A model generated the notes under the pieces. The model was not told the DNA's origin. It did not search any database and saw only the letters and a program-made list of their open reading frames with translations. The position numbers and the translations under genes are program-made. DNA of 64,000 bases from Psychromicrobium silvestre. Lineage in GTDB: Bacteria; Actinomycetota; Actinomycetes; Actinomycetales; Micrococcaceae. Below, one piece after another: positions 15,260-25,006 of the stretch (its first letter is position 1; each line of letters starts with the position of its first letter). The DNA lies in assembly GCF_013408295.1 (NCBI RefSeq), contig NZ_JACBYQ010000001.1, forward strand, positions 310,001-374,000, written 5' to 3'.

Positions 15260-16179
15260 AGGTACTTTTTGCGGGTACTCCCGCGGTGGCGATTCCAGCT
15301 CTGGAGGCTCTGCTGGCTGCCGGGTTCGACGTCGTCGGCGTGCTCAGCCGACCGGATGCACCACTGGGCCGCAAACGGGTCATGACGCCCTCCCCGGTGG
15401 CCGCACGCGCCCAGGAACTGGGGCTTCCGATACTCAAGGCCGCCAAAGTAGACGACGTTGCGCAGTCCGTGATTGCCGCTTGGCAGCCCGAAGTGGCAGC
15501 CATCGTCGCTTATGGCGCGCTGATTCCGAAGGCTGCGCTGACGATTCCCAGACACGGCTGGATCAACCTGCATTTCTCGCTGTTACCGGCCTGGCGGGGT
15601 GCTGCGCCGGTGCAACACGCGGTGATTCATGGTGACGAGCTGACCGGAGCCTCAACCTTCCTCCTGGAGGCAGGCCTGGACACTGGCCCGGTTTATGGCA
15701 CGGTCACCGAACCGATCCAGGCCGAGGACACCAGTTCGGTCCTGCTGAACAGGCTTTCGCACTCAGGGGCGGTGCTTTTGCAGCAAACTCTCGCAGCCAT
15801 CGAGACTGGGTCCGTGGTGCCGGTGCCGCAGAGTGGCGAGGTTTCGCTGGCACCTAAACTTGGCTTGGACGATGCCCGGATTGATTTCACTCAGCCAGCC
15901 CTGGCGATTTCTCGCCGGATCAGGGGCGTGACGGCAGAACCAGGCGCCTGGGCGCTGCTGGCCGGACAACGATTCAAATTCGGCCCGGTAACCCTCCGCG
16001 TGGAGCAAAGCGATCTGCAACCAGGGCAATTGCGGGTACTGAATGGCAATACCGCCCTGGTGGGAACCGGCTCACATGCCGTAGAACTTGGCCAGGTACA
16101 GGCCGCGGGGAAGAAGATGATGCCCGCCGCCGATTGGCTGCGCGGTTTAGCAGTAGCAGACGATATGAGGTTTGAATGA
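15256..16179 (+). CDS. fmt: Methionyl-tRNA formyltransferase
   Basis: Fmt transfers a formyl group from 10-formyl-tetrahydrofolate to Met-tRNA(fMet). The 307-residue protein begins MKVLFAGTPAVAIPALEALL. It contains INLHFSLLPAWRGAAPVQ with the catalytic Asn-His region and SLLPAWRG loop, then a C-terminal OB-like tRNA-binding domain (about 205-307). It overlaps def upstream and rsmB downstream by four bases each, so def-fmt-rsmB-rpe form one tightly coupled operon for translation initiation and rRNA modification. Confidence 0.97.
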   Translation: MKVLFAGTPAVAIPALEALLAAGFDVVGVLSRPDAPLGRKRVMTPSPVAARAQELGLPILKAAKVDDVAQSVIAAWQPEVAAIVAYGALIPKAALTIPRHGWINLHFSLLPAWRGAAPVQHAVIHGDELTGASTFLLEAGLDTGPVYGTVTEPIQAEDTSSVLLNRLSHSGAVLLQQTLAAIETGSVVPVPQSGEVSLAPKLGLDDARIDFTQPALAISRRIRGVTAEPGAWALLAGQRFKFGPVTLRVEQSDLQPGQLRVLNGNTALVGTGSHAVELGQVQAAGKKMMPAADWLRGLAVADDMRFE

Positions 16180-17699
16180 GCGAGCAGGGGCGGCGTAACG
16201 ACCGCGGACGCGAACGAAATAGGGGAGCTGGTAGACGGGACTCCGAGGCTCCGCGGCGCGGGCAAGCTCCGGCACGGAAATTCTCTGAGGCCACTCCGGC
16301 ACAGCGGGTTCGAGAAGCCGATCCGGCCCGCTTAGTTGCCTTCGAGGTAATGCGAGCGGTTTCCAAGGACAATGCCTATGCCAATTTGGTGCTTCCGGCG
16401 AAAATCCGGCAGTACCGCCTGGATAAGCGCGACGCCGGCCTGGCCACCGAGCTGAGTTATGGCGCCTTGCGGGCGAAGGGCAGTTACGACGCGATTATTG
16501 CTCGTTGCGTTGATCGAGCATTGAACGACGTCGAGGAAGCGATTCTGGACGCGCTGCGGCTCGGCACACACCAACTGTTGGCAATGCGCATCCCGCCACA
16601 TGCTGCGGTCAATCAGACGGTTGGCTTGGCTCGCGCCGTGATTGGTGCGGGTCCGGCCTCGTTCATCAACGCGGTACTCCGCAAGATCGGTACCAAGGAT
16701 TTAGCGGGCTGGTTCAGCGAACTGGGCGAAGGCGTGGAGGATCCCGTCAAACTGGCGGCACTGGAACATGCCCATCCGGAGTGGATCGTCCGGGCACTTC
16801 GCCAAGCTCTGGTGGCTCATGGCAGGCCAGTGCAGGAAATTACTGCTTTATTGGAAGCCGATAATGCCGCCCCGGTGGTTAACTTGCTGGCATTGCCGGG
16901 CATCGGGTCGCTCGAGGAAGCTTTTGCTGCCGACTTCACCTCCGGTCCTTTGGCCCCTGACTCCGCCTTGTCTTCCGGTGGGGATCCCGGACGGCTTAGC
17001 AGCATCCGGGAAGGTTCGGTACGAGTCCAAGATGTGGGCTCTCAATTGGTTGCGCGCGCGCTGGCTGAAGTCCCGTTGGCATCGAAGGGCTCAAAAGGTG
17101 GGGAACGCTGGCTCGATCTGTGTGCCGGGCCGGGAGGCAAAGCTGCGCTGCTGGCCGCACTTGCCTCGCGGAAGGGTGCCCGGCTGCTGGCCAATGAACC
17201 TCTGGAGCATCGAGCCGAATTGGTTCGTAAGGCCCTGACCGCGGTCCCTAGCGAAAGCTGGGAGGTCGTTATGGGTGATGGCCGGGCCTTCGGTGAGGAA
17301 GCGCCCGAGAGTTTTGATCGGATTATGGTCGATGCACCCTGTAGCGGGCTTGGTGCCTTGCGTCGTCGCCCGGAATCGCGGTGGAGACGGACCCCGGCCG
17401 AGGTTGCCGAGCTGAGCCAATTGCAGCGTGAGCTCCTGGGCTCGGCGCTCAAAGCGGTGAAACCCGGGGGAGTGGTGGCCTATGTGACCTGCTCGCCGCA
17501 CCCGGCCGAGACCACCGCCGTCGTAGATGATCTGTTGTACAAACGCGATGACCTGGAGCTGCTGGACGCCGGAGCCGCCCTGGACGTGGTGGCATTGCAA
17601 GGTCTTCAGGCCGGGTTCGAAGGAACTGCTCAGCTCTGGCCCCATCTACATCAGACCGACGCCATGTTTTTGGCCCTGATCAAGAAGAAGGAGTCCTGA
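16176..17699 (+). CDS. rsmB: 16S rRNA m5C967 methyltransferase RsmB (Sun)
   Basis: The protein is 507 residues. A basic Arg-rich N-terminal tail (about 1-45) is followed by a NusB-like RNA-binding domain (about 48-190) and a C-terminal SAM methyltransferase. [12 protein letters not shown] is the SAM loop. [18 protein letters not shown] and VTCSPHPAE hold the two active-site cysteines typical of m5C RNA methyltransferases. It overlaps fmt by four bases and the rpe start by one base. The long basic tail is common in actinobacterial homologues. Confidence 0.95.
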   Translation: MSEQGRRNDRGRERNRGAGRRDSEAPRRGQAPARKFSEATPAQRVREADPARLVAFEVMRAVSKDNAYANLVLPAKIRQYRLDKRDAGLATELSYGALRAKGSYDAIIARCVDRALNDVEEAILDALRLGTHQLLAMRIPPHAAVNQTVGLARAVIGAGPASFINAVLRKIGTKDLAGWFSELGEGVEDPVKLAALEHAHPEWIVRALRQALVAHGRPVQEITALLEADNAAPVVNLLALPGIGSLEEAFAADFTSGPLAPDSALSSGGDPGRLSSIREGSVRVQDVGSQLVARALAEVPLASKGSKGGERWLDLCAGPGGKAALLAALASRKGARLLANEPLEHRAELVRKALTAVPSESWEVVMGDGRAFGEEAPESFDRIMVDAPCSGLGALRRRPESRWRRTPAEVAELSQLQRELLGSALKAVKPGGVVAYVTCSPHPAETTAVVDDLLYKRDDLELLDAGAALDVVALQGLQAGFEGTAQLWPHLHQTDAMFLALIKKKES

Positions 17700-18358
17700 T
17701 GAGTTGCGCCATTCACCCCAGCATTCTGTCCGCCGATTTCGTCAATCTGGAAGCGGAGCTGGCTCGGATTTCCACGGCAGATGCCGTCCATGTGGATGTG
17801 ATGGACAATCACTTCGTGCCGAACCTGACGCTCGGGTTGCCGATTGTCTCAAGAATTCAGCAGGTCAGTCCGATTCCGCTCGATGTGCACCTGATGATCG
17901 CCGAGGTGGACCGATGGGCGCCCGGGTACGCGGAGCTGGGTGCGGCTTCGGTGACCTTCCATGTCGAGGCTTCCGCAGCTCCGGTCCGCTTGGCCAGGGA
18001 AATCCGCCAACGGGGAGCCAAGGCCGGACTAGCATTGCGGCCCGCTACTCCCGTGGAGCCCTATCTGGATTTGCTCGCCGAACTGGATCTGCTGCTGGTG
18101 ATGACCGTGGAACCGGGCTTTGGCGGTCAAGCCTTCCTCGAGGTGATGCTGCCGAAGATTCGCCGGGCCCGGGCCGCCATTGACGGTTCCGGTGCAAGTG
18201 TTGCCTTGCAGGTGGACGGCGGGATTTCGGCGGAGACCATCGAGCGCGCAGCGGAAGCCGGAGCAGATGTTTTTGTGGCGGGCTCGGCGGTCTACAACAC
18301 CCCAGACCCCGCCGTCGCCATCAGCCATTTACGCGCCCTGGGGAATCGGGTTTCCTGA
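17699..18358 (+). CDS. rpe: Ribulose-phosphate 3-epimerase
   Basis: Rpe interconverts ribulose-5-phosphate and xylulose-5-phosphate in the pentose phosphate pathway. The 219-residue TIM barrel shows [10 protein letters not shown] at strand 1, [14 protein letters not shown] with metal-binding His and Asp, [10 protein letters not shown] and QVDGGIS with the second catalytic Asp. The start overlaps the rsmB stop in TGATG. It ends the def-fmt-rsmB operon before a strong terminator. Its product ribulose-5-phosphate feeds the riboflavin genes that follow, although these are transcribed separately. Confidence 0.97.
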   Translation: MSCAIHPSILSADFVNLEAELARISTADAVHVDVMDNHFVPNLTLGLPIVSRIQQVSPIPLDVHLMIAEVDRWAPGYAELGAASVTFHVEASAAPVRLAREIRQRGAKAGLALRPATPVEPYLDLLAELDLLLVMTVEPGFGGQAFLEVMLPKIRRARAAIDGSGASVALQVDGGISAETIERAAEAGADVFVAGSAVYNTPDPAVAISHLRALGNRVS

Positions 18359-18381
18359 GGGAATCGGCCTTAGCTAGCCGT

Positions 18382-18427
18382 AGCAGAGCCCACCGAGTTC
18401 ACGAACTTGGTGGGCTCTGCTGTTTTA
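18382..18427 (+). terminator. Terminator of the def-fmt-rsmB-rpe operon
   Basis: AGCAGAGCCCACCGAGTTC pairs with GAACTTGGTGGGCTCTGCT with one mismatched position, followed by GTTTTA. Confidence 0.9.
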
Positions 18428-18430
18428 TCC

Positions 18431-18460
18431 CGGTGAGAGTGCCGACTCAGTGGGACCTGG
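18431..18460. repeat. Intergenic palindromic repeat, family I copy C
   Basis: CGGTGAGAGTGCCGAC then TCAGTGGGACCTGG resembles the copies at 12076 and 53864. It lies between the rpe terminator and the FMN riboswitch. Confidence 0.45.
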
Positions 18461-18527
18461 CGGTGGGTGGGTACGGAAATATGACTCCGAAGGAATAACA
18501 GACGCAGCCTCAGGGTTTTTGCTATGT

Positions 18528-18533
18528 GATAAT
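18528..18533 (+). promoter_or_regulatory. Probable -10 element of the rib operon
   Basis: GATAAT lies about 10 bases before the P1 stem of the FMN aptamer, placing the transcription start near 18540. No clear -35 element is seen. Confidence 0.5.
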
Positions 18534-18542
18534 CGTTAGATC

Positions 18543-18677
18543 AACGTGCTCCGGGGTCGGTGTAAGTCCGAACCGGCGGTTATAGTCCGCGACCCGTGCG
18601 CCTTCGAAAGAGGGCAATCGGTTGAATCGGTGAAATTCCGATACCGACAGTTAAAGTCTGGATGAGAGAAGCACGTA
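18543..18677 (+). promoter_or_regulatory. FMN riboswitch (RFN element)
   Basis: The conserved RFN core is present: GGGGTCGGTGTAAGTCCGAA, CCGGCGGTTATAGTCCGCGA, then GAATCGGTGAAATTCCGATA, CCGACAGTTAAAGTCTGGAT and GAGAGAAGCACG. The closing stem P1 is ACGTGCT (18544-18550) with AGCACGT (18670-18676). FMN binding should repress the ribM-ribD-ribE-ribB-ribA-ribH operon. The sequence between aptamer and start codon (GGGCGTGCCCGGGCGGC to about 18720, then ATGGAAAGGGG) can form GC-rich stems near the ribosome site, so control may act on translation. Confidence 0.97.
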
Positions 18678-18771
18678 CGATGCCGTGTCTGCGGTGCGCC
18701 TAAGGGCGTGCCCGGGCGGCATTGACGCTACCCCGGGGCCATCGCATTCGATGGAAAGGGGTAACTGTCCA

Positions 18772-19497
18772 ATGACAGATATTCTGCGATGGCTCTTTGA
18801 CGCCAAACTCGAATTCGCCGGTGGCGGATTCTTGCTCTGGCGGGAAGTGCTTGGCAATCTCTTCGGGCTGCTCAGCGCCCTCGGCGGAATGCGCCGCAAA
18901 GTTTGGGCCTGGCCGGTAGGCATCGTCGGTAATGTCTTACTTTTCACCGTGTTTATGGGCACCGTCTTCGGCGCGCCCAATCCGGTGAACCTCTACGGCC
19001 AAGCCGGTCGGCAAATCATGTTCATCCTGGTCTCCATCTACGGCTGGTACAGCTGGCAGCGGGCCCGGAAGGCAAGCCTGGGCAGCGAAGGCGGGCAGGC
19101 CGCCGTCGAACCTCGTTGGGCTTCGTGGCCGGCTCGGATTGGCCTGGTGGTTGCGCTCTTCGCCGGAACCGCTCTGCTCACCCCACTGTTCAAGGCCCTG
19201 GGCTCCTATGAGCCGGTCTGGGCGGACGCCTGGATCTTCATGGGTTCCTTGCTGGCTACTTACGGAATGGCTCGCGGTTGGGTGGAGTTCTGGCTGATCT
19301 GGGTTGCCGTGGACCTGGTCGGTGTGCCACTGCTATTCAGTGCGGGATACTACGCGAGCGCCTTTATGTACATCTTCTACGGAGCTTTCACTCTCACCGG
19401 CTTCTTCGTCTGGTGGCGGATACAGCGGCGCAAAGATCGTTCGGTTTCGGTGGAAACGGGTTTCCCGGATCCCACCGTGAGCATCAAGGATCACTGA
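18772..19497 (+). CDS. ribM: PnuC-family riboflavin transporter RibM
   Basis: This 241-residue protein has about seven membrane helices. PVGIVGNVLLFTVF, QIMFILVSIYGWYSW and YGAFTLTGFFVWWRI follow the PnuC pattern. PnuC proteins carry vitamin-type substrates by facilitated diffusion; actinobacterial members behind FMN riboswitches (RibM/PnuX) take up riboflavin. The position as first gene of an FMN-regulated rib operon supports that role over nicotinamide riboside. The start at 18772 has GGAAAGGGG upstream; the open frame from 18685 is untranslated leader. It overlaps ribD in TGATG. Confidence 0.9.
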   Translation: MTDILRWLFDAKLEFAGGGFLLWREVLGNLFGLLSALGGMRRKVWAWPVGIVGNVLLFTVFMGTVFGAPNPVNLYGQAGRQIMFILVSIYGWYSWQRARKASLGSEGGQAAVEPRWASWPARIGLVVALFAGTALLTPLFKALGSYEPVWADAWIFMGSLLATYGMARGWVEFWLIWVAVDLVGVPLLFSAGYYASAFMYIFYGAFTLTGFFVWWRIQRRKDRSVSVETGFPDPTVSIKDH

Positions 19498-20516
19498 TGA
19501 GCAACGAACTGGAGGCCATGCAGGAAGCCCTGCGAGCCGCGCTAGGCGGGGTTCGGGGAGCGAATCCGTTGGTGGGTGCGGTGGTGCTGAGCCCCGCCGG
19601 GGAGGTGCTCAGCGTGGGCAGGCACGACGGCGCGGGAACGGCTCATGCGGAAGCTGCAGCTTTGGCGGCGCTCGCCCCAGGACAAGCACGCGGGGCTACC
19701 ATGGTGGTCACCCTTGAACCCTGTGCCCATCACGGCCGGACCCCGGCTTGCAGCCAGGCAATTCTGGATGCCGGAATAAGCAGGGTGGTCCATGCGGTGG
19801 CCGATCCGCACGGCCCGGCGGCGGGAGGAGCGGAGCATTTACGGGCCGCCGGGGTAGCGGTGAGTCAGGGCCTTTTAGCCGAGCAGGCCACCGAGTTGAA
19901 TCGGCGCTGGTTCGCTGCTGTGGCCGATAACCGGCCCTACACCAGCGTTCATATCGCCCAAACTCTGGACGGTCGGATCGCCGCCGCGGACGGTAGCAGC
20001 CAGTGGATCTCCAGCCCGGAATCGCTTGCCGCTAATCATGCACTACGTGCCAGGGTCGACGCCATGCTGGTGGGCACCGGTACCGTTTTTGCCGATAACC
20101 CGCGGCTAACCGCGCGTACTCCGCAGGGCGATCTGCAAGCGCGCCAGCCCCTCCGGGTGGTGTTGGGAGAGCGTGAAATCCCAGCCGATGCTGCCATTCG
20201 AGCCGATGATAATTGGCTACAAGTGCATGGCCACGATCCACTTGAGGCGGGCCGGGAATTGCGTGAACGCGGGGTGGAACACCTCATGGTGGAAGGCGGA
20301 GCGCAGGTCACGGCAGCCTTCCTGTCCGCCGACCTGGTCGATGAACTGATCATCTCCGTCGCCCCGACCATTCTGGGAGCGGGGATTTCCTCGATTGCCA
20401 ATCTCGGCATTGAAACTCTCAGCCAGGCCCGCCACTTCCGCTGGGACCCGGCGGCCGACGTCGTCCGGCACGGCAGCGACCTGACCCTCACTCTGATCCC
20501 CGAAGGGAAGAATTGA
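19497..20516 (+). CDS. ribD: Bifunctional pyrimidine deaminase/reductase RibD
   Basis: RibD carries out the second and third steps of riboflavin synthesis. The N-terminal deaminase domain (about 1-145) has HAEAAALAAL and TLEPCAHHGRTPAC, giving the zinc His and two Cys. The C-terminal reductase domain (about 148-339) contains VHIAQTLDGRIAAADGSSQW and VEGGAQVTAAF. I chose the ATG at 19497 that overlaps the ribM stop; the longer frame is antisense-free but belongs to ribM in another phase. At 339 residues it is of normal length. Confidence 0.95.
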   Translation: MSNELEAMQEALRAALGGVRGANPLVGAVVLSPAGEVLSVGRHDGAGTAHAEAAALAALAPGQARGATMVVTLEPCAHHGRTPACSQAILDAGISRVVHAVADPHGPAAGGAEHLRAAGVAVSQGLLAEQATELNRRWFAAVADNRPYTSVHIAQTLDGRIAAADGSSQWISSPESLAANHALRARVDAMLVGTGTVFADNPRLTARTPQGDLQARQPLRVVLGEREIPADAAIRADDNWLQVHGHDPLEAGRELRERGVEHLMVEGGAQVTAAFLSADLVDELIISVAPTILGAGISSIANLGIETLSQARHFRWDPAADVVRHGSDLTLTLIPEGKN

Positions 20517-20517
20517 T

Positions 20518-21162
20518 ATGTTCACTGGAATCATCGCCGGGCGGGGTACCGTCCGAGAGCTGGAAAACACCACGGACGATGCCGCACGCCTGCTACTTGA
20601 GGTAGGAGAATTGGCGGACGACCTTGGCTTGGGTGGTTCGATTGCCGTGGACGGCGTATGCCTCACCGCGACATCTATTGACTCCGGGCTGCTCAGCGTG
20701 GATGTGATGGGGGAGACCCTGGTTCGCAGCACCATTGGCACACTCAAGGCCGGTGACTTGGTGAACCTGGAGCGCTGCGTGGCGGCCGGTGAGCGTTTCG
20801 ACGGCCATGTGGTGCAAGGACATGTCGATGGGGTTGGCAAGCTGCTGGAACGCGAGGACTTGGGTGACTGGCAGCGACTGCGATTCAGTGTTCCCGAACC
20901 CTTAGCTCGTTACCTAGCGGAGAAGGGCTCTATCGCCGTGGACGGCGTTTCCTTGACCGTTACCGCAGTCAGCCCGGCGGATACTAGCGAAGAATCCGGT
21001 CACTGGTTTGAAGTGGGCCTGATTCCCACCACTCTGGAGCACACCGGGCTCGGAGCAAAGCAACTTGGCGCAGGGGTAAATCTGGAAGCCGATGTGCTGG
21101 CAAAGTACACCGAACGATTGCTCGCCTTCGGCGGGGCGTCCGCCGGGCCCGGGAGGCGGTAA
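20518..21162 (+). CDS. ribE: Riboflavin synthase alpha chain
   Basis: This enzyme converts two 6,7-dimethyl-8-ribityllumazine molecules to riboflavin and the pyrimidine precursor. It has two tandem lumazine-binding barrels: MFTGIIAGRGTV starts the first, and a matching repeat begins near residue 98 (GHVDGVGKLLE). SIAVDGVCLTAT and SIAVDGVSLTVT are the paired substrate-site segments. The 214-residue length is normal. It starts one base after ribD and ends two bases before ribB. Confidence 0.96.
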   Translation: MFTGIIAGRGTVRELENTTDDAARLLLEVGELADDLGLGGSIAVDGVCLTATSIDSGLLSVDVMGETLVRSTIGTLKAGDLVNLERCVAAGERFDGHVVQGHVDGVGKLLEREDLGDWQRLRFSVPEPLARYLAEKGSIAVDGVSLTVTAVSPADTSEESGHWFEVGLIPTTLEHTGLGAKQLGAGVNLEADVLAKYTERLLAFGGASAGPGRR

Positions 21163-21164
21163 CG

Positions 21165-21806
21165 ATGAGCCTACTGGACCCCATTGAGGCGGCCATTGAG
21201 GCTATTGCCGCGGGCCGAGCGGTGATTGTGGTTGATGATGAGGATCGTGAAAATGAAGGGGATATCATTTTCGCGGCTCAGCACAGCACTCCGGAGCTAA
21301 TGGGCTGGACCATTCGGCACACTTCCGGAGTGGTCTGCATCCCGCTGACCGCCGAGCGTGCAGATGAGCTGGAACTGCCGCCGATGACCGCGCATAACGA
21401 GGACGCCAAGGGCACCGCCTACACGGTCAGCTGCGATGCCAGGGGAGTCACCAGCACCGGGATCAGCGCCAGCGACCGTTCGATCACCGCGCAGTACCTT
21501 GCCGATCCGGCCCGCACAGCGGAAAATTTCAGCCGACCTGGGCATATTTTCCCGCTCCGGGCGGTTGCAGGAGGAGTTAGGCAGCGTCCCGGACACACCG
21601 AGGCGGCTGTTGAACTGGCTCAACTGGCGGGCTGCTCGCCGGTGGGGGTGATTAGCGAGGTTGTCCGTGAGGACGGCGAAATGATGCGTCGGGATGAATT
21701 GAAAGCGTTCTCCGTGACGCACGGTTGCCCGATGATTTCGATTGCTGATCTGGTGAGCTACCTTGAAAGAAGAGAGCACGAGCAAGATTTGGAGGCAGCA
21801 CGATGA
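21165..21806 (+). CDS. ribB: 3,4-dihydroxy-2-butanone 4-phosphate synthase
   Basis: RibB makes the four-carbon unit of the lumazine ring from ribulose-5-phosphate. The acidic metal loop DDEDRENEGDIIFAA and the block GVRQRPGHTEAAVELAQLAG identify it. At 213 residues it is a stand-alone RibB; many actinobacteria carry a fused RibBA, but here ribA is a separate gene overlapping by four bases (ATGA). The split pair keeps the order of the usual fusion. Confidence 0.95.
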   Translation: MSLLDPIEAAIEAIAAGRAVIVVDDEDRENEGDIIFAAQHSTPELMGWTIRHTSGVVCIPLTAERADELELPPMTAHNEDAKGTAYTVSCDARGVTSTGISASDRSITAQYLADPARTAENFSRPGHIFPLRAVAGGVRQRPGHTEAAVELAQLAGCSPVGVISEVVREDGEMMRRDELKAFSVTHGCPMISIADLVSYLERREHEQDLEAAR

Positions 21807-22468
21807 GCACCCCAACACCTACTGACCCCGAGGTTGAGCTGACCGGCGGGCCGGTTGTGCAACTGCCTACCGTACATGGCATTTTCCAGGCTCAAGCTTG
21901 GCACGAAACAACGTCCGGAATCGAACATCTCTCTGTTCTGGTTCCGGTACCGGAGGGCAGCACCCCCTTGGTGCGGGTGCATTCCGAATGCCTCACCGGG
22001 GATGTCTTCGGCTCCTATCGCTGCGATTGCGGCGAGCAACTGGATTATGCACTGGCGCAGATCCAGCAGCATGGCGGAGCCGTGGTCTATTTGCGCGGGC
22101 AGGAGGGGCGCGGCATCGGCCTGTCCAATAAGCTCCGTGCCTATGCTCTGCAGGAAGCTGGAGCGGATACTGTGGAAGCCAATGAACAGTTGGGGTTGCC
22201 CGTCGATGCGCGCTCCTATGGGGCCGCCGCAGCGATCCTACAAGAACTGGGCTTCGACAAGATCACCCTATTGTCCAATAACCCGGTCAAGGCTGAGCGA
22301 CTTCGTGCCCTGGGGATCGACGTGATTGGAACCCAACCAGCCGAAGTTCCGTCCCGGGCCGAGAACCTTCGATACCTGCAAACCAAGAGGGACAAAATGA
22401 ATCATCAGCTCAATCTGGCCGAATCCGCACAGATTAATGGCCAACTATCGAATGGGCAGTTGGCATGA
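21803..22468 (+). CDS. ribA: GTP cyclohydrolase II
   Basis: RibA opens GTP to the first pyrimidine intermediate of flavin synthesis. Zinc ligands are in [20 protein letters not shown], and [19 protein letters not shown] holds the catalytic Tyr/Arg region. [12 protein letters not shown] closes the fold. The protein has 221 residues with an extra Gln/Asn-rich tail after about 195. It overlaps ribB and ribH by four bases each. Confidence 0.95.
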   Translation: MSTPTPTDPEVELTGGPVVQLPTVHGIFQAQAWHETTSGIEHLSVLVPVPEGSTPLVRVHSECLTGDVFGSYRCDCGEQLDYALAQIQQHGGAVVYLRGQEGRGIGLSNKLRAYALQEAGADTVEANEQLGLPVDARSYGAAAAILQELGFDKITLLSNNPVKAERLRALGIDVIGTQPAEVPSRAENLRYLQTKRDKMNHQLNLAESAQINGQLSNGQLA

Positions 22469-22929
22469 GCGGGGCTGGTGCTCCGGCCGCCGAAAAAATT
22501 GATGCCAGCGGCCTGAAGCTCGTGGTAATAGCCGCATCCTGGCATCAGCAGGTGATGGACGGCCTAGTAGACGGGGCGCTTCGCGCGGCCCGGGAGTCCG
22601 GCATCGCCGAGCCCAAGCTGGTCCGTGTGCCGGGCACCTTTGAGCTTTCGGTGGCCGCAGCCAGACTCGCCCCCGATTACGATGCGGTGGTGGCGCTCGG
22701 TGTGGTGATTCGCGGCGGTACGCCGCACTTCGACTACGTCTGTCAGGCCGCGACCCTTGGCCTGACCGAAGTGAGCGTCCGGACCGGGATTCCGGTCGGC
22801 TTCGGCGTGCTCACCTGCGATAACGAGCAACAAGCTATCGATCGGGCGGGTCTGCCCGGATCGGTAGAGGACAAGGGCTTTGAAGCCACCCACGCCGCGC
22901 TGCAAACAGCCTTGGTCTTAGAGGGCTAA
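22465..22929 (+). CDS. ribH: 6,7-dimethyl-8-ribityllumazine synthase
   Basis: RibH condenses the pyrimidine and the four-carbon unit and forms an icosahedral or pentameric shell. [33 protein letters not shown] with the conserved His, and [16 protein letters not shown] match the family. The length of 154 residues is standard. It is the last gene of the FMN-controlled operon, ahead of the hairpin at 22944. Confidence 0.96.
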   Translation: MSGAGAPAAEKIDASGLKLVVIAASWHQQVMDGLVDGALRAARESGIAEPKLVRVPGTFELSVAAARLAPDYDAVVALGVVIRGGTPHFDYVCQAATLGLTEVSVRTGIPVGFGVLTCDNEQQAIDRAGLPGSVEDKGFEATHAALQTALVLEG

Positions 22930-22943
22930 CAACCTCGCCGAGA

Positions 22944-22990
22944 GTGGAGATCTGCACGTTATATGACGTTCAGAAGATGCAGATCTCCAC
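22944..22990 (+). terminator. Hairpin at the end of the rib operon
   Basis: GTGGAGATCTGCA pairs perfectly with TGCAGATCTCCAC across a 21-base loop. There is no T-run, so termination is likely but not certain. Confidence 0.65.
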
Positions 22991-23020
22991 ACCCGAAGCG
23001 GAGCTAGCGGCCAGAACCGA

Positions 23021-23026
23021 TAGAGT
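23021..23026 (+). promoter_or_regulatory. Probable -10 element, leaderless promoter of hisE
   Basis: TAGAGT, six bases, then the GTG at 23033. There is no ribosome site between them. Confidence 0.6.
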
Positions 23027-23032
23027 ATTGCT

Positions 23033-23296
23033 GTGAAATCTTTCGAAGACCTCTTCGCCGAACTGGGCGAAAAGGCAGTGCAACGCCCCGAAGGGTCCAA
23101 AACGGTCACCGAACTGGACTCCGGTGTGCACGGAATTGGTAAGAAGATCGTCGAAGAGGCCGCCGAGGTCTGGATGGCCGCCGAGTACCAGAGCGATCGT
23201 GAAACAGCCGAGGAGATCTCCCAGCTGCTGTACCACGTCCAGGTGCTGATGGTGGCCAAGGGACTCAGCCTGCAGGATGTTTACGAGCATCTCTAG
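23033..23296 (+). CDS. hisE: Phosphoribosyl-ATP pyrophosphatase
   Basis: HisE carries out the second step of histidine synthesis. The 87-residue all-alpha protein contains [19 protein letters not shown], the Glu-rich metal-binding helix of this MazG-like family, and [20 protein letters not shown]. The GTG start lies seven bases after TAGAGT, so the message is probably leaderless. hisG follows after 61 bases. In this genome hisE is separate from hisI, which lies 3.4 kb away with trpE. Confidence 0.95.
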   Translation: MKSFEDLFAELGEKAVQRPEGSKTVTELDSGVHGIGKKIVEEAAEVWMAAEYQSDRETAEEISQLLYHVQVLMVAKGLSLQDVYEHL

Positions 23297-23357
23297 CCAC
23301 CGGCGCAAGCTGGTGGCTTGACGACACCCCTCACCCCAGCAATCTGAAAGACCTCCA

Positions 23358-24224
23358 ATGCCAAACAAGCTCCGGGTAGCCGTTCCCAATAAAGGCTCCT
23401 TGTCCGAATCAGCCGCCGCCATGCTCTCCGAGGCCGGATACCGCCAGCGCCGCGACAGCCGCGAACTGGTGCTGGTTGACTCCGATAACGAGATCGAATT
23501 CTTTTACCTCCGCCCTCGCGATATTGCGGTCTATGTCGGGGCAGGCACGCTCGACGTCGGTATCACCGGCCGCGATCTGCTGCTGGACGCGGAAGTCGAG
23601 GCCGCCGAACTCTTAGAGCTCGGCTTCGCCGCTTCAACCTTCCGTTTTGCCGGGCCGGTGGGTGACTTCAGCTCCGCAAACGAACTTTCCGGTAAACGCC
23701 TGGCCACCAGCTACGACGGACTATTACGGCGATACCTGGGGGAGCGGGGCATCGATGCCAAGGTGGTTCGGCTGGACGGCGCGGTGGAATCCTCGGTCCG
23801 GTTGGGGGTGGCGGACGCCATCGCCGATGTGGTGGAGACCGGGAACACCCTGCGCGCCGCCGGAATGGAAATCTTCGGGGATCCGATTCTGCAATCCGAG
23901 GCTGTACTGATCGGTCGGGTGGGCGCGAACGGAGAAACCCCACAACCGGCCGGCCAGGAGGTGCTGATTCGACGGTTGCAGGGCGTTCTGGTGGCTCGGC
24001 AATACGCGCTGATGGACTACGACATCCGGGCTGAGTTGGTGGAAGCCGCTAGCAAGCTCACCCCTGGTCTGGAATCGCCCACCGTCTCGCCCTTGCAGGA
24101 CTCTAATTGGGTTGCCGTGCGTTCCATGGTGCTCAAAAAGGACACCAACCGGGTGATGGATGAACTTTACGAACTCGGAGCCCGGGCCATTCTGGTCACT
24201 TCGATTCACGCCGCCCGGGTTTGA
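23358..24224 (+). CDS. hisG: ATP phosphoribosyltransferase (long form)
   Basis: HisG starts histidine synthesis by joining ATP and PRPP and is the feedback-controlled step. [19 protein letters not shown] opens the catalytic domain, and [14 protein letters not shown] and [15 protein letters not shown] form the PRPP site. At 288 residues it is the long form, with a C-terminal ACT-like regulatory domain (about 210-288) that binds histidine. It does not need HisZ. It is the second gene of hisE-hisG-hisF. Confidence 0.95.
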   Translation: MPNKLRVAVPNKGSLSESAAAMLSEAGYRQRRDSRELVLVDSDNEIEFFYLRPRDIAVYVGAGTLDVGITGRDLLLDAEVEAAELLELGFAASTFRFAGPVGDFSSANELSGKRLATSYDGLLRRYLGERGIDAKVVRLDGAVESSVRLGVADAIADVVETGNTLRAAGMEIFGDPILQSEAVLIGRVGANGETPQPAGQEVLIRRLQGVLVARQYALMDYDIRAELVEAASKLTPGLESPTVSPLQDSNWVAVRSMVLKKDTNRVMDELYELGARAILVTSIHAARV

Positions 24225-24241
24225 GCGAGAGGAACCCTGCA

Positions 24242-25006
24242 ATGACCGTTGCCATTAGGGTGATTCCCTGCCTCGATGTTGATGCCGGACGCGTGGTCAA
24301 GGGCGTCAATTTCGCCGAGCTACGAGATGCCGGCGATCCGGTGGAACTGGCTCAGCGCTACGATGCTGCCGGCGCGGATGAGCTGACCTTTCTCGATGTC
24401 ACCGCGAGTTCCGGTAACCGGGAAACCACTTTTGATGTGGTGGCTCGCACGGCCGAACAAGTCTTCATCCCACTCACCGTCGGTGGTGGCGTGCGGGAAG
24501 TAGCCGACGTCGACCGTTTGTTACGCTCCGGCGCAGACAAGGCGTCCATCAACACCGCGGCGGTGCAGCGGCCCGAAGTGATTAATGAGATCACCAGGCA
24601 CTTCGGCTCTCAGGTATTAGTGCTTTCCGTCGATGCTCGGCGAGCCGGTGGAACTCCCTCGGGTTTTGAGGTCACCACACACGGCGGTCGCCGGGGTACC
24701 GGGATCGACGCCGTGGCCTGGGCTAGGGAAGCGGCGGACCGTGGGGTGGGGGAGATCCTACTCAACTCCATCGATGCCGATGGCACCAAAGAGGGCTTCG
24801 ATTTGGAGCTGATTCGTGCTGTCCGGGCGGCGGTCAAAGTGCCGATTATCGCCTCCGGCGGGGCGGGCGCTCCCGAACACTTCCCACCGGCCGTGCAGGC
24901 CGGAGCAGATGCCGTACTGGCCGCCTCGGTCTTCCACTTTGGTCCGGTGGATGCCATCGCCCAGGTCAAGGCGGCAATCCGAGCGGCCGGATTCCCGGTC
25001 CGTTAG
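24242..25006 (+). CDS. hisF: Imidazole glycerol phosphate synthase subunit HisF
   Basis: HisF is the cyclase barrel that uses ammonia from HisH to form imidazole glycerol phosphate and [23 protein letters not shown] holds the first catalytic Asp, and [10 protein letters not shown] the second. [18 protein letters not shown] and [13 protein letters not shown] bind the phosphates. The ATG at 24242 has GAGAGGAA upstream and gives 254 residues. hisH and hisA are not in the window. Its end overlaps the convergent gene by four bases. Confidence 0.96.
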   Translation: MTVAIRVIPCLDVDAGRVVKGVNFAELRDAGDPVELAQRYDAAGADELTFLDVTASSGNRETTFDVVARTAEQVFIPLTVGGGVREVADVDRLLRSGADKASINTAAVQRPEVINEITRHFGSQVLVLSVDARRAGGTPSGFEVTTHGGRRGTGIDAVAWAREAADRGVGEILLNSIDADGTKEGFDLELIRAVRAAVKVPIIASGGAGAPEHFPPAVQAGADAVLAASVFHFGPVDAIAQVKAAIRAAGFPVR

